Below are positions 1 to 8,778 of a stretch of DNA of 23,224 nt, one piece after another. Numbering within the stretch: the stretch's first letter is position 1; each line of letters begins with the position of its first letter. The translations under genes and the position numbers were made by a program. The stretch lies in assembly GCA_013288455.1 (NCBI GenBank), contig JABDBU010000012.1:1-23224 (forward strand), written 5' to 3'. The DNA is from Gammaproteobacteria bacterium (GTDB lineage Bacteria; Pseudomonadota; Gammaproteobacteria; Diplorickettsiales; Diplorickettsiaceae). The notes beneath the pieces are model-generated. The model ran no database searches. It saw only the letters and a list, made by a program, of their open reading frames with translations, and was not told the DNA's origin.

Positions 1-467
1 ACTCTCGCAATACCACCAAGAAAGACTAGCGTCGGCATTCCAAGCCAGAGACTAATCAACAAGGTTTTTAATGCCATCATTGGTATAGATAAAGTGAGAC
101 TCAAAATAGGCGCCATGATGGTCACTGGTACAGCCAGCATAAGACAAAACACAAATAATTTAATAAACACGGCTGATAATAAGTCAGTTTGATTGAGAAT
201 CAGCTGCTCTAATTCTCCTTCCTGCCAATCTTCACGAAATAATTGCTCTAAGGTTAGCATCAGCAAAAATAAAATGATGACCCAAAAAACACCGGGGGCT
301 ATTTTCTCTATAGCCTGTAGATCAGCGTTGCTACTGAGGGGAAATAACACCACAGTTATGATTAAAAATAACAGCGGATACACTATATCTTGATAACGAC
401 GACAAACGCTTAGCAGCTCATAGCCAAGATTGACGATGACACGTGAAAAAAAGAACCGATTAAACAC
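1..467 (-). CDS. ccmB: Heme exporter permease CcmB (partial, 3' end beyond the window)
   Basis: CcmB is the integral membrane subunit that works with the ATPase CcmA (CcmAB) in system I cytochrome c maturation, releasing CcmE-bound heme in the periplasm. About 155 N-terminal residues are visible. Reading the minus strand gives a first membrane segment ending VVLFPL, then IAPGVFWV and a conserved cytoplasmic stretch LEQLFREDWQEGELEQL, which matches E. coli LERLFRDDLQDGSLEQL closely. Further hydrophobic segments follow. No ATG fits; an in-frame TAA lies upstream, and the GTG at 467-465 gives an N-terminus (VFNRFFFSR) that lines up with the family, so I take GTG as the start. It lies 55 bp after the ccmA stop, as expected for a ccmAB operon. 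The rest of the gene continues past the left edge. Confidence 0.9.
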   Translation of the reverse strand, partial: MFNRFFFSRVIVNLGYELLSVCRRYQDIVYPLLFLIITVVLFPLSSNADLQAIEKIAPGVFWVIILFLLMLTLEQLFREDWQEGELEQLILNQTDLLSAVFIKLFVFCLMLAVPVTIMAPILSLTLSIPMMALKTLLISLWLGMPTLVFLGGIAR

Positions 468-522
468 ACAACAAACCGTAACTAATGCGGCAGCTTAGAA
501 AAATCTCGCATTTTCCGCTTAT

Positions 523-1209
523 CTATGAGAACGACACATCACCCAGTGTATCACCAAAAAAGAGTTTTCTCACGGCTGCCTTCGGTAAAAAGAACGATTG
601 ATGACTAGTAAAAACAGCAATTCCCCCGCGTTCTAATTGTTCTTCTATCAATGTCGAAATAAAATAGATACCTTTGGTATCTAAAGCGGTAAATGGCTCA
701 TCTAATATCCAACAATCTGCTTTAGTCAGCAATAACTTTGCCAAAAGCAAACGCCGCTGCTGACCAACGGAAAGTAAACCTGTGATTGTATTAGCATGTG
801 GCATCAGATCTAATGCAAGTAATGCTTCCCTGATCCTGCTTTTAGCGTATTGTTTCAACTGTTTGAGTGATTTGAGCGACTGACCAACGTGCCCGATCCC
901 TCGCCTTAGCAAAAACAAATGCAGGTTTTCAAAGGGAGTTAAGGCACTTTTCATGCCCAATTTATGACTGATATACAGCAAATTTTTTTTAAAACAGGGG
1001 GAACGCGCAACGACAACCCCATTCCATAGAATATATCCGTGTGCAGGAGCAGCAAGCCCCGTTAAAATTCGTAACAAACTGGTCTTGCCTACACCGTTAG
1101 GTCCGAGAATATGCAGCGCTTGCCCTGCAGCAACCTGAAACGTCAGACGTTCAAATAGCAATCTGCCATTACGCCTACCGCTAAGATCTTCCACTGCTAA
1201 CAATGCCAT
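523..1209 (-). CDS. ccmA: Heme exporter ATP-binding protein CcmA
   Basis: ABC-type ATPase of the CcmABCDE heme handling complex, acting at the cytoplasmic face of the inner membrane. The 228-residue protein is close to the family length (E. coli about 207). Visible motifs are Walker A GPNGVGKT (residues 36-43), ABC signature LLSVGQQRR (145-153) and Walker B CWILDEP (166-172), followed by a D-loop SALD-like TALD. The sequence around Walker A (ALHILGPNGVGKTSLLRIL) is typical of CcmA rather than of generic ABC ATPases, and the downstream neighbour is ccmB, which settles the assignment. The ATG at 1209 follows about 110 bp of divergent spacer shared with sohB. A slightly long insertion (about residues 103-127, Lys/Leu-rich) sits between the Q-loop region and the signature. 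Confidence 0.93.
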   Translation of the reverse strand: MALLAVEDLSGRRNGRLLFERLTFQVAAGQALHILGPNGVGKTSLLRILTGLAAPAHGYILWNGVVVARSPCFKKNLLYISHKLGMKSALTPFENLHLFLLRRGIGHVGQSLKSLKQLKQYAKSRIREALLALDLMPHANTITGLLSVGQQRRLLLAKLLLTKADCWILDEPFTALDTKGIYFISTLIEEQLERGGIAVFTSHQSFFLPKAAVRKLFFGDTLGDVSFS

Positions 1210-1247
1210 CTATTGCTTTTTGTATCCCGATTTTTTTCAAGGATAAC

Positions 1248-1276
1248 ATGACAAATAAGACATTTCATTAGATAAT
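1248..1276 (+). promoter_or_regulatory. Candidate sigma70 promoter of sohB-lnt
   Basis: In the ccmA/sohB divergent spacer the plus strand carries ATGACA (1248-1253), a 17-bp spacer and GATAAT (1271-1276). Each hexamer matches the TTGACA/TATAAT consensus at five of six positions and the spacing is optimal. It lies about 45 bp upstream of the sohB ATG. No comparable promoter was seen on the minus strand for ccmA. Confidence 0.6.
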
Positions 1277-1321
1277 CTACCGCCTTAATTGCTCGGTTCA
1301 CTACTCATTTGGAATTTTTTC

Positions 1322-2314
1322 ATGTCACTACTCCTGCAATATGTCATTTTTTTACTGAAACTAGGAACGGTAGTACTGTCCATCGTCATCGTAGCTGCAA
1401 GCCTAGTTGCTATGAGTCGTAGAACCAAAGGACACACTAAATACAAACTGTCTGTCAAAAAACTCAATAAAAAATATCAGGACTTCGCTGAAACGCTGTC
1501 AGCTGAGATACTGACAAAAGCAGAGCGGAAAAAATTTTTAAAAGAACAAAAGATCCAATTAAAAAATGAGAGCAAACAAACAAGAAAGCGGATCTTTGTG
1601 CTCGATTTTCAGGGTGATATCAAGGGATCAGCCGTTCAGGGGCTACGCGAAGAAATCACAGCTATTATTCAAGTCGCTAAACCGCTAGACGAGGTTGTGT
1701 TGAGGTTAGAAAGCGGAGGTGGAATGGTTTCTCCGTACGGACTTGCCGCTTCACAGTTACAACGACTCAAGGATCAATGCATTCCTTTGACGATCACCAT
1801 TGACAAAATTGCTGCCAGCGGCGGCTATTTAATGGCCTGTGTCGCCGATAAAATTTTAGCAGCTCCCTTTGCCATTATTGGATCTATTGGCGTGCTCGCG
1901 CAATTACCTAATTTCCATCGTTTCTTAAAAAAGAAGGACATTGATTTCGAACTGTTGACAGCCGGAGAGTATAAACGCACCTTAACTGTTTTCGGAAAAA
2001 ATACCCCGAAGGCACGTGAAAAAACTCAAGAAGATCTAGAAGCAATCCATCGTTTATTTAAAGCATTTATAGAATCCAATAGAAAACAAGTCGACATCGA
2101 TCGCATAGCAACTGGCGCCTATTGGCTCGCCAAAGACAGTTTAGCGCTAAAGCTAGTCGACGAACTGACCACCAGTGACGCTTATTTGCATACACAGGCT
2201 AGCAATCATCAAGCCTGTATTTACGAATTACAATATCTTATTCCAAAATCATTAACAGAAAAATTAAGCAGCAAGCTGGCACGGCTCGTGAGTAATCTAG
2301 ATTGGCTCAGATAA
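1322..2314 (+). CDS. sohB: Inner-membrane peptidase SohB (S49 family)
   Basis: S49 (signal peptide peptidase A-like) serine protease, anchored in the inner membrane with its active domain thought to be periplasmic. The start is taken as ATG 1322 (MSLLLQYVIFLLK...), which matches the family N-terminus (E. coli MELLSEYGLFLAK); the longer reading frame begins at TTG 1289 and is less likely. It gives 330 residues. Features: one N-terminal membrane segment (about residues 7-28), a basic linker, a segment RIFVLDFQGDI that opens the protease domain, LRLESGGGMV (oxyanion region), the catalytic Ser166 in DKIAASGG and the catalytic Lys218 in YKRTLT. The conserved PFAIIGSIGV and GLAASQLQRL blocks are intact. 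lnt begins 7 bp after the stop, so the two are probably cotranscribed. Confidence 0.93.
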   Translation: MSLLLQYVIFLLKLGTVVLSIVIVAASLVAMSRRTKGHTKYKLSVKKLNKKYQDFAETLSAEILTKAERKKFLKEQKIQLKNESKQTRKRIFVLDFQGDIKGSAVQGLREEITAIIQVAKPLDEVVLRLESGGGMVSPYGLAASQLQRLKDQCIPLTITIDKIAASGGYLMACVADKILAAPFAIIGSIGVLAQLPNFHRFLKKKDIDFELLTAGEYKRTLTVFGKNTPKAREKTQEDLEAIHRLFKAFIESNRKQVDIDRIATGAYWLAKDSLALKLVDELTTSDAYLHTQASNHQACIYELQYLIPKSLTEKLSSKLARLVSNLDWLR

Positions 2315-2321
2315 TTCAGCC

Positions 2322-3890
2322 ATGAATCCTATCAAGATTTATGTAATGGCTGTCATCGCAGGCGCTGCCTTAGCACTTGCCTTCGCACCATTTGCATTTT
2401 TCCCCTTAGCAGTTATTTGTCCTACCGTATTATTGCTATTTTATTTGCATTGCTCGATACGGCGCGCGTTTCTTGTTGGCCTACTCTTTGGAATTGGTTT
2501 TTTTTCTGTCGGTGTATCGTGGGTCTTTATCAGCATTCATGTTTTTGGGCACACTTCAATTTTTCTATCACTCCTAATTACAGCATGCTTTATCTTCATC
2601 CTTGCCTTATTTATCGCATTTCAAGCCCCTTTATTAAGTCTTTTTCCTAAAAATGATCGAATAAAACGTTATTTAATCTTTCCTAGTCTTTGGACACTCA
2701 GCGAATGGCTACGCAGCTGGATCTTCACCGGTTTTCCCTGGCTTTTACTCAGTACTAGCCAGGTTAATTCACCGCTCGCCGGCTATGCCCCACTGATCGG
2801 TGGGCTAGGTCTGTCGTTCCTGTTGACCGTAAATTCGGCCGCTTTATTGGACCTGTTATATCCTCTACTACATAAATGGCTTGCACTGCCAATGCCGTTC
2901 CCCAAAAAAACAGGTAAACATCTACTATTTCCCCTGTGCTTGCTACTGAGTTTATGGGCCGCTGGCTATACACTACGTTACGTCCATTGGACGCAAGCAA
3001 CGAAAAAACCAATACAAGTTAGCCTTATTCAAGCGAATATTTCACAAAAAATAAAATGGGAACCCGACGCTATTCAGGCCTCTCTCGATGACTACAACCA
3101 GCTAACGCAGCTCCATTGGGATAGTCGACTGATTATTTGGCCAGAAGCAGCAATTCCTATGTTACAGCATGACGCTCGCCCGTTTTTAAAAGCACTAGAC
3201 AAAGAAGCAAGGCAGCACGGTACCACACTTATTACAGGCATTCCCATTCAAAAGGGATTCCAATATTACAATGGCATGATCGCGCTCGGTATAGATCACG
3301 CAACGTATTACAAACAGCAATTAGTCATCTTTGGAGAATATCTTCCAGAATGGATCAGCTGGGCAAGAGGACTTTTGAATCTATTGGATATTCCCATGTC
3401 TGATTTTTCGCGGGGACCTATACAACAACCTGCATTTAGGGTAGCTGGAATCGATATTGGAACCTTCATTTGCTACGAAATTAGCTATCCTTCGTTGATT
3501 CAACAAAGGCTACCAGCGGCGCAATTATTATTAACGATCAACGATGATGCGTGGTTTGGACATTCTTTCGCTTTAGCACAACATCTACAAATTGGCGCAT
3601 TTCAAGCATTGGCCGCAGGTCGTTATCTATTATTTTTGAGCAATACTGGCATCAGTGCTATCGTAAATCCCCAAGGAAAAATTCAAGCACAACTTCCTCC
3701 ATTTCAAACCGCTGTGTTAACAGATTCTGTGTACCCATTTTCTGGCCTGACACCTTGGGTTAGATGGGGGGATTGTCCTATCGTGGTCATTTTAGTAGGA
3801 TTGATTATCCTACGTTTTATATACCAGCGAAGCCATCTATTCTCTGATGGCTCCGAATTCTTTGATGGCTTTGATAAGTGTAGATGGTAA
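2322..3890 (+). CDS. lnt: Apolipoprotein N-acyltransferase Lnt
   Basis: Transfers an acyl chain from phospholipid to the N-terminal cysteine of apolipoproteins, the last step of lipoprotein maturation in the inner membrane. The 522-residue length is normal. The first ~230 residues are hydrophobic with several membrane segments, including the family stretch EWLRSWIFTGFPWL. A nitrilase-like domain follows, starting at VSLIQANISQKIKW. The catalytic triad is visible: Glu275 in IWPEAAIP, Lys331 in YYKQQLVIFGEYLP and Cys384 in TFICYEISYP. NDDAWFG and AGRYLLFLSNTGIS are also conserved. A final membrane segment lies near residues 485-505. It is translated 7 bp after sohB. Its activity is relevant to the downstream lipoprotein LptE. 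Confidence 0.96.
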   Translation: MNPIKIYVMAVIAGAALALAFAPFAFFPLAVICPTVLLLFYLHCSIRRAFLVGLLFGIGFFSVGVSWVFISIHVFGHTSIFLSLLITACFIFILALFIAFQAPLLSLFPKNDRIKRYLIFPSLWTLSEWLRSWIFTGFPWLLLSTSQVNSPLAGYAPLIGGLGLSFLLTVNSAALLDLLYPLLHKWLALPMPFPKKTGKHLLFPLCLLLSLWAAGYTLRYVHWTQATKKPIQVSLIQANISQKIKWEPDAIQASLDDYNQLTQLHWDSRLIIWPEAAIPMLQHDARPFLKALDKEARQHGTTLITGIPIQKGFQYYNGMIALGIDHATYYKQQLVIFGEYLPEWISWARGLLNLLDIPMSDFSRGPIQQPAFRVAGIDIGTFICYEISYPSLIQQRLPAAQLLLTINDDAWFGHSFALAQHLQIGAFQALAAGRYLLFLSNTGISAIVNPQGKIQAQLPPFQTAVLTDSVYPFSGLTPWVRWGDCPIVVILVGLIILRFIYQRSHLFSDGSEFFDGFDKCRW

Positions 3891-3915
3891 GTTTTGTCAA
3901 AAATCTATCCCCATT

Positions 3916-3949
3916 GTACTTGAAGTTGCGAATTCGCAACTTCAAGTAC
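3916..3949. repeat. Perfect 34-bp palindrome downstream of lnt
   Basis: Two 17-base arms are exactly complementary with no spacer; each outer end reads GTACTTGAAG and the centre is GCGAATTCGC. In RNA it would form a very strong hairpin with the innermost bases unpaired. It starts 25 bp after the lnt stop and directly abuts the shorter hairpin and T-run at 3949-3974. It could be part of the terminator, a dispersed palindromic element, or a protein binding site. Confidence 0.8.
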
Positions 3950-3974
3950 GAGCGGTATATACTCTCGTTTTTTT
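3949..3974 (+). terminator. Candidate intrinsic terminator after sohB-lnt
   Basis: CGAG pairs with CTCG around a short AT-rich hairpin (one bulged C and one G-T pair), immediately followed by seven T residues at 3968-3974. It is placed between lnt and leuS, both on the plus strand, so it would separate the two transcripts. Confidence 0.55.
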
Positions 3975-4062
3975 ACATCTGGCTGCCAGCTAGACAACGA
4001 GCCGCCTCACGACTGAAATAAAACATATTGCGAAAAATTTTTTAGGACCACAATAGCTGACT

Positions 4063-6564
4063 ATGCAAGAAAAATATCAACCCAACGTTATAGAACCAGC
4101 AATCCAAGCACATTGGCAAGAGCACTTATGCTTTGAAGCCATGGAGAATCCAAACAAAGAAAAATTTTATTGCCTCTCTATGTTTCCCTATCCTAGTGGT
4201 AATTTACACATGGGACATGTACGCACGTACTTGCTTGGTGATGTCATTGCTCGTTACCAACGCATGTTGGGGAAAAATGTCCTGCATCCCATCGGCTGGG
4301 ATGCATTTGGACTCCCCGCTGAAAACGCGGCGCTCAAACATGGTGTTGCTCCGGCAGATTGGACTTATGCCAATATCAATCACATGCGTAAACAATTGCA
4401 GAAATTGGGCCTTAGCTTTGACTGGAGTCGAGAAATTACCACCTGTAAACCTGATTACTATCATTGGGAGCAGTGGCTATTTGTGCAACTTTTCAAAAAA
4501 GGATTAGTGTATAAAAAAGATGCTGTCGTCAATTGGGACCCTGTCGATCAGACTGTACTAGCGAACGAACAGGTCATCGATGGACGGGGTTGGCGATCCG
4601 GCGCGATCATTGAACGTAAAAAAATACCCCAATGGTTTTTTAAGATCACGGCTTATGCAGATGAGCTATTGGATGGTCTCGCTTGCTTAACGGCGTGGCC
4701 GGACGACGTCAAAACCATGCAACGACATTGGATAGGCCGGTCACGGGGCTTGTCTATCCAGTTTACTATGCATGATGCACCATGGAATACTCTGCACGTT
4801 TTTACAACACGCCCAGATACCTTGTTTGGCGTTACTTTTTTAGCGATCTCACCACAACATGCACTCGCTCTCCATGCTGCTGAACGCGATTCCACTGTGC
4901 AGAAATTTCTGGATAGTTACCAGCATGTACCTGTGTCAGAAGCCGCTACAGTTATTTTGGAAAAACAAGGCATCTGCATTGGCATGACAGCGGAACATCC
5001 CCTAACACAAGAACATTTACCTATTTGGATCGCTAATTTTGTAATGGACGATTATGGTTGTGGTGCAGTCATGGGTGTTCCTGCTCACGACGAACGGGAC
5101 TTTGAATTTGCGAAAAAATATCGATTACCCATACGTCCTGTTATTCAATTACCAGAACAAATATCCGTTGACTACACACAAGGTCCTCTCGTCATTACAG
5201 GCCAATTGATCAATTCCGGCCCCTTTACTGGATTATACTCTGAGCAAGGCGCAACAGCGATAACAACACTGTTAGTAAACAAAGGACTGGCTACACAAGA
5301 CACACGCTATCGATTACATGACTGGGGTGTATCGCGACAACGCTACTGGGGCACTCCCATCCCTATCATTTACTGCGAGCAGTGCGGTGTAGTACCAGTT
5401 CCTGAAAAAGATTTACCGGTTATCCTACCAGAAGCTGTTTACATCACGGATGAGGGCTCTCCCTTAAAAAAAATGCCCTCGTTTTATGAAACGGTATGTC
5501 CACAGTGTCATCAGCCAGCAAAGCGAGAAATCGACACATTAGACACCTTCGTGGAATCTTCCTGGTACTACGCACGCTTTGCCTGCCCTTTTCAAAACAA
5601 CACGATGCTGGACGATCAAGCAAATTATTGGACGCCGGTAGATCAATATATTGGGGGTATTGAACACGCCATCTTGCACTTGTTGTATGCGCGCTTTTTT
5701 CACAAAGTGTTGCGTGATATGGGCTTATTGCATTCAAACGAACCTTTTATACGCCTGCTTACACAGGGCATGGTCCTTAAAGACTCTGCCAAAATGTCTA
5801 AGTCAAAAGGCAATACAGTGGATCCTGAACAATTGATGCAGCAATATGGATGTGACACCTTACGTCTGTTTGTTTTATTTGCAGCGCCACCTGAGCAATC
5901 CCTGGAATGGTCTGACAGAGGGATGGAAGGTGCGCATCGGTTTTTAAAAAGACTCTGGGCATTTGTATATCTGAATCCTTGGTTACGCAACTTTAATCCA
6001 GCACAGATCTTAAATCCATCCATGCAATTTGACTGGACGCTGCTTTCTACTGAGCAACGGAGTTTACGGCGTCAAATCTATACAATCTTGCAGCTAGCCG
6101 ACCATGACTACCAGCGTCAACAATTCAACACGGTCATTGCAAGCTGCATGAAGCTACTAAACCTCTTGTATGCCGCCAAACAATCCCTACATTCTTCTTC
6201 TACTCCCGCTTGCCTTGACACACAATACATCATACATTTGGGTCTTAGTATATTATTACGATTGCTTGCTCCCCTCGTACCACATATTACCCAAGCGTTA
6301 TGGCAGGCCTTGGCTTTTTCGGGACTTATTATAGACGCAGATTGGCCAATAGTAGTGGCCGATGCCCTGGTAGCAGAAGAGATAGCATGGGCCGTACAAG
6401 TTAACGGAAAATTGCGTGCTCATCTATCACTGGCAAGCACTGCTGATGAAACAGCAATTAAGGCAGCTGTCTTAAACAATGCCACCATTAAGCGTTACAC
6501 TACAAATCAAACGATTAAGAAAATTATTATTGTCCCTAAGCGGTTGGTGAATATCGTCATTTAG
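4063..6564 (+). CDS. leuS: Leucyl-tRNA synthetase
   Basis: Class I aminoacyl-tRNA synthetase that charges tRNA-Leu in the cytoplasm. The protein has 833 residues, slightly shorter than E. coli LeuS (860). The HIGH motif is HMGH (residues 49-52, in PYPSGNLHMGH), and KMSKS is at 577-581. The CP1 editing domain is present, with TTRPDTLFG and GVPAHDERDFEFAKKY. A zinc-ribbon-like pair (CEQCG and CPQCH) flanks the insertion before LDTFVESSWYYAR. The tRNA-binding C-terminal domain ends in NGKLRAHLSL and related sequence. The start ATG 4063 gives MQEKYQPNVIEPAIQAHW, the normal N-terminus; an AGGA lies about 15 bp upstream, rather far. lptE follows after 10 bp, opening a conserved operon. Confidence 0.97.
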   Translation: MQEKYQPNVIEPAIQAHWQEHLCFEAMENPNKEKFYCLSMFPYPSGNLHMGHVRTYLLGDVIARYQRMLGKNVLHPIGWDAFGLPAENAALKHGVAPADWTYANINHMRKQLQKLGLSFDWSREITTCKPDYYHWEQWLFVQLFKKGLVYKKDAVVNWDPVDQTVLANEQVIDGRGWRSGAIIERKKIPQWFFKITAYADELLDGLACLTAWPDDVKTMQRHWIGRSRGLSIQFTMHDAPWNTLHVFTTRPDTLFGVTFLAISPQHALALHAAERDSTVQKFLDSYQHVPVSEAATVILEKQGICIGMTAEHPLTQEHLPIWIANFVMDDYGCGAVMGVPAHDERDFEFAKKYRLPIRPVIQLPEQISVDYTQGPLVITGQLINSGPFTGLYSEQGATAITTLLVNKGLATQDTRYRLHDWGVSRQRYWGTPIPIIYCEQCGVVPVPEKDLPVILPEAVYITDEGSPLKKMPSFYETVCPQCHQPAKREIDTLDTFVESSWYYARFACPFQNNTMLDDQANYWTPVDQYIGGIEHAILHLLYARFFHKVLRDMGLLHSNEPFIRLLTQGMVLKDSAKMSKSKGNTVDPEQLMQQYGCDTLRLFVLFAAPPEQSLEWSDRGMEGAHRFLKRLWAFVYLNPWLRNFNPAQILNPSMQFDWTLLSTEQRSLRRQIYTILQLADHDYQRQQFNTVIASCMKLLNLLYAAKQSLHSSSTPACLDTQYIIHLGLSILLRLLAPLVPHITQALWQALAFSGLIIDADWPIVVADALVAEEIAWAVQVNGKLRAHLSLASTADETAIKAAVLNNATIKRYTTNQTIKKIIIVPKRLVNIVI

Positions 6565-6574
6565 GATTCCGTGT

Positions 6575-7114
6575 ATGCTCAGGTGTTTTTACGGATTTTT
6601 TTGTGGCTGTTTACTCATTTCCCTTGCATTGAGTGGCTGTGGATTTCACTTGCGTGGCTATGGACCGCAAACACTGACCTTACCTACACTGTATTTAGTA
6701 TCAAACCCACCCTACACAAATTTTAGTCAAGAACTACGGGCATCCCTCATGGCTATGGGAGTTGACGTTCGTACTTCACCGCCTGCACACATCATGCTAC
6801 AGATCCTTTCACAAAATTTTAGCCGCACGATAACAAGTTTAGGTAACGCTGGCCAAACAACCACCTATCTACTTTCCTATACTGTACTGTTTCAATTAAT
6901 TGATACTAGAAATAATAAAAACCATATTCTACTACCACCACAGCAAATTCGAACGACACGCAACTTTTCCATTGCTACAAACCAGTTAAGTGGTGATCTC
7001 AATATACAAGGCGACTTAAAGGAAGCGATGCAAAATGATCTTATTCAGCAACTCATCATGCGCTTAGCGGTAACACCCTCACATCAACGACTGTATTGTC
7101 CCATTTCACGGTAG
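6575..7114 (+). CDS. lptE: LPS-assembly lipoprotein LptE
   Basis: Outer-membrane lipoprotein that plugs the LptD barrel and helps insert lipopolysaccharide into the outer leaflet. The 179-residue product starts with a lipoprotein signal peptide (residues 1-21) and a lipobox LSGC, so the mature protein would begin at Cys22, followed directly by GFHLRGYG, the family signature. The rest is an alpha/beta domain of the expected size, ending in a Gln-rich helix (LKEAMQNDLIQQLIMRLA). An AGGA ribosome binding site at 6563-6566 overlaps the leuS stop codon, suggesting coupled translation. holA follows after 6 bp. Confidence 0.92.
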   Translation: MLRCFYGFFCGCLLISLALSGCGFHLRGYGPQTLTLPTLYLVSNPPYTNFSQELRASLMAMGVDVRTSPPAHIMLQILSQNFSRTITSLGNAGQTTTYLLSYTVLFQLIDTRNNKNHILLPPQQIRTTRNFSIATNQLSGDLNIQGDLKEAMQNDLIQQLIMRLAVTPSHQRLYCPISR

Positions 7115-7120
7115 TCTTAC

Positions 7121-8155
7121 ATGCAATGGCGTTATGAACAATTGACCAAACACTTCAGGGATCAACCCGATAAACCATTGGCTAGTATTTATTTGATCAG
7201 TGGCACAGAAATATTGCTCGTACAGACGGCCTGTGACACCATTCGGACCCACGCACAAAAACAGGGTTTTTCCGAACGCGAAGTCTTTTATGCAGAATCA
7301 GACTTGAATTGGCAAGCCATGCTTACACATTGTCATAATTACAGTCTGTTTGCCAAAAAACAGATCATAGAGCTTCATCTTGCACCAGAAGTTTCTGAAA
7401 CAACGGCGCAAATATTGAAGACCTATGCCAGTGCTCCACCTCATGAGCAACTTTTACTCATTGTTGCAGGCAAACTGGATCGCCGCTTACAGCAAACAGA
7501 ATGGTTTAAAAGTATAGAAGCTATTGGCGTCAGCATAACCATATGGCCCATAGAAAAATCCCAATTACCATCGTGGATCGTTGCACGTCTAGCCACTGTG
7601 GGATTAACCGCAGAAAAATCAGCTATCCAATGTCTTATTTCAGCGACTGAAGGAAATTTACTAGCTACAGCACAAGCCATCGAGAAACTGTCTCTCTACT
7701 TTACTGCAGATACTCCTTCTATAATTACTCAGGCAGCGATGCTAGCAGCACTTTCCGATAATGCACGCTTCATCCCATTTACATTGGCAGATGCTGCATT
7801 ACAAGGTGAAGCTGCACGCTGCTTACGGATTTTACGCCGTCTCCAAGAAGAGGGTGTGGAACCTGTGTTAATACTCGGAGTACTCAGCCGTGAATGCCGA
7901 TTACTCGCTTCGTTTGCTCTACAACTCTCCCAAGGCAAGGATATAAAGACGCTTTTCCGAACTCATCAAGTCTGGGAAAAGCGACAGTATATATTTCAAC
8001 AAGCTCTGCAGCGCCATTCGCTCGCTCAATGTTATAGGCTCGTACGGTTGGCTACCCACTGTGATCACCTAGCCAAAGGAATAATAGTTGGAAATATTTG
8101 GGATACCTTACAGCAATTAAGTGTTCAATTGGCAGGAGCACAAACCTCATGCTAG
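7121..8155 (+). CDS. holA: DNA polymerase III delta subunit
   Basis: Clamp-loader subunit that opens the beta sliding clamp during replication. The 344-residue length matches the family. The N-terminal region carries IYLISGTEILLVQTACDTIR, the delta-type P-loop-like opening without a functional Walker A, then EVFYAESDLNWQAML and LFAKKQIIELHL, typical of HolA domain 1. RLATVGLTAEKSA and ATEGNLLATAQAIEKLSL correspond to the conserved lid region, and the C-terminal collar domain follows. It sits between lptE and nadD, as in many gammaproteobacteria. Its last 7 bases overlap the start of nadD. Confidence 0.93.
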   Translation: MQWRYEQLTKHFRDQPDKPLASIYLISGTEILLVQTACDTIRTHAQKQGFSEREVFYAESDLNWQAMLTHCHNYSLFAKKQIIELHLAPEVSETTAQILKTYASAPPHEQLLLIVAGKLDRRLQQTEWFKSIEAIGVSITIWPIEKSQLPSWIVARLATVGLTAEKSAIQCLISATEGNLLATAQAIEKLSLYFTADTPSIITQAAMLAALSDNARFIPFTLADAALQGEAARCLRILRRLQEEGVEPVLILGVLSRECRLLASFALQLSQGKDIKTLFRTHQVWEKRQYIFQQALQRHSLAQCYRLVRLATHCDHLAKGIIVGNIWDTLQQLSVQLAGAQTSC

Positions 8156-8778
8156 GCATATTAGGGGGAAGCTTTGATCCTATTCATTATGGACATTTAC
8201 ATATTGCGCAGTCTTTGCACCACATGTTATATCTGCAAGCTGTGCATTTTATCCCCTGTAAAGCCCCCTTACTTGGCAAAAAAATAGTCGCCAACACCGC
8301 ACAAAGATTAGCGATGCTGAAACTAGCGCTTATTGATTACCCCTATTGTTTTATCGATGAACGTGAGCTCCAGCGCAGAACTCCCTCCTATACACTGGAT
8401 ACTCTCATTGCCTTGCGGCATGAATTTGCTAATCTACCCTTGGCCTTAATTTTAGGAAGTGATAACCTAACTAATCTAAACCGTTGGTATGAGTGGAGAG
8501 CTTTAATTCAGTACGCTCACTTGGTCATTATACCCCGCCGTCCCGATGCATCTGAAGTCTACCATCCTTCCGTCCAGGCCTTTATTCAGAAATTTCGGGT
8601 TCAGGATGTTCGTTGCTTACAACAACAAGCTGCTGGATTTTTATTGATAACTCATGTAAAACCGCTTGCTATCTCAGCCAGTAGAATACGGACGGAAATC
8701 GCCCAGGGCCTGCGCCCTGTTAATTTATTACCTGCATCCGTTCTGGACTACATTACGGAAGAAAAATTATATCTATGA
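8149..8778 (+). CDS. nadD: Nicotinate-mononucleotide adenylyltransferase NadD
   Basis: Makes deamido-NAD from nicotinate mononucleotide and ATP, the step before NAD synthetase. The start is placed at ATG 8149 because it gives MLGILGGSFDPIHYGH, with the nucleotidyltransferase motif GGSFDPIHYGH right at the N-terminus, and because AGGAG lies at 8134-8138, about 10 bp upstream. A longer in-frame reading from 8098 would add 17 residues lying inside holA. It gives 209 residues. Other family blocks are ELQRRTPSYTLDTL, LILGSDNLTNLNRWYEW and the ATP-site motif ISASRIRTEIAQG. The start overlaps the holA stop, and the stop overlaps the rsfS start as ATGA. Confidence 0.95.
   Translation: MLGILGGSFDPIHYGHLHIAQSLHHMLYLQAVHFIPCKAPLLGKKIVANTAQRLAMLKLALIDYPYCFIDERELQRRTPSYTLDTLIALRHEFANLPLALILGSDNLTNLNRWYEWRALIQYAHLVIIPRRPDASEVYHPSVQAFIQKFRVQDVRCLQQQAAGFLLITHVKPLAISASRIRTEIAQGLRPVNLLPASVLDYITEEKLYL

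Noticed and set aside
193..393. Plus-strand open frame at the left edge
   Set aside because: It is the shadow of ccmB, whose minus-strand translation gives clear family sequence.
1289..1321. Upstream TTG start for sohB
   Set aside because: The ATG at 1322 reproduces the known N-terminus; the extra 11 residues have no counterpart.
3975..4062. Promoter of leuS
   Set aside because: TAGACA near 4001 has no convincing -10 at 16-18 bp, so no promoter is annotated although one is expected after the terminator.
8098..8148. Longer N-terminus for nadD
   Set aside because: The added 17 residues lie inside holA and precede the universal GGSFDPIH opening; AGGAG is correctly placed for ATG 8149.
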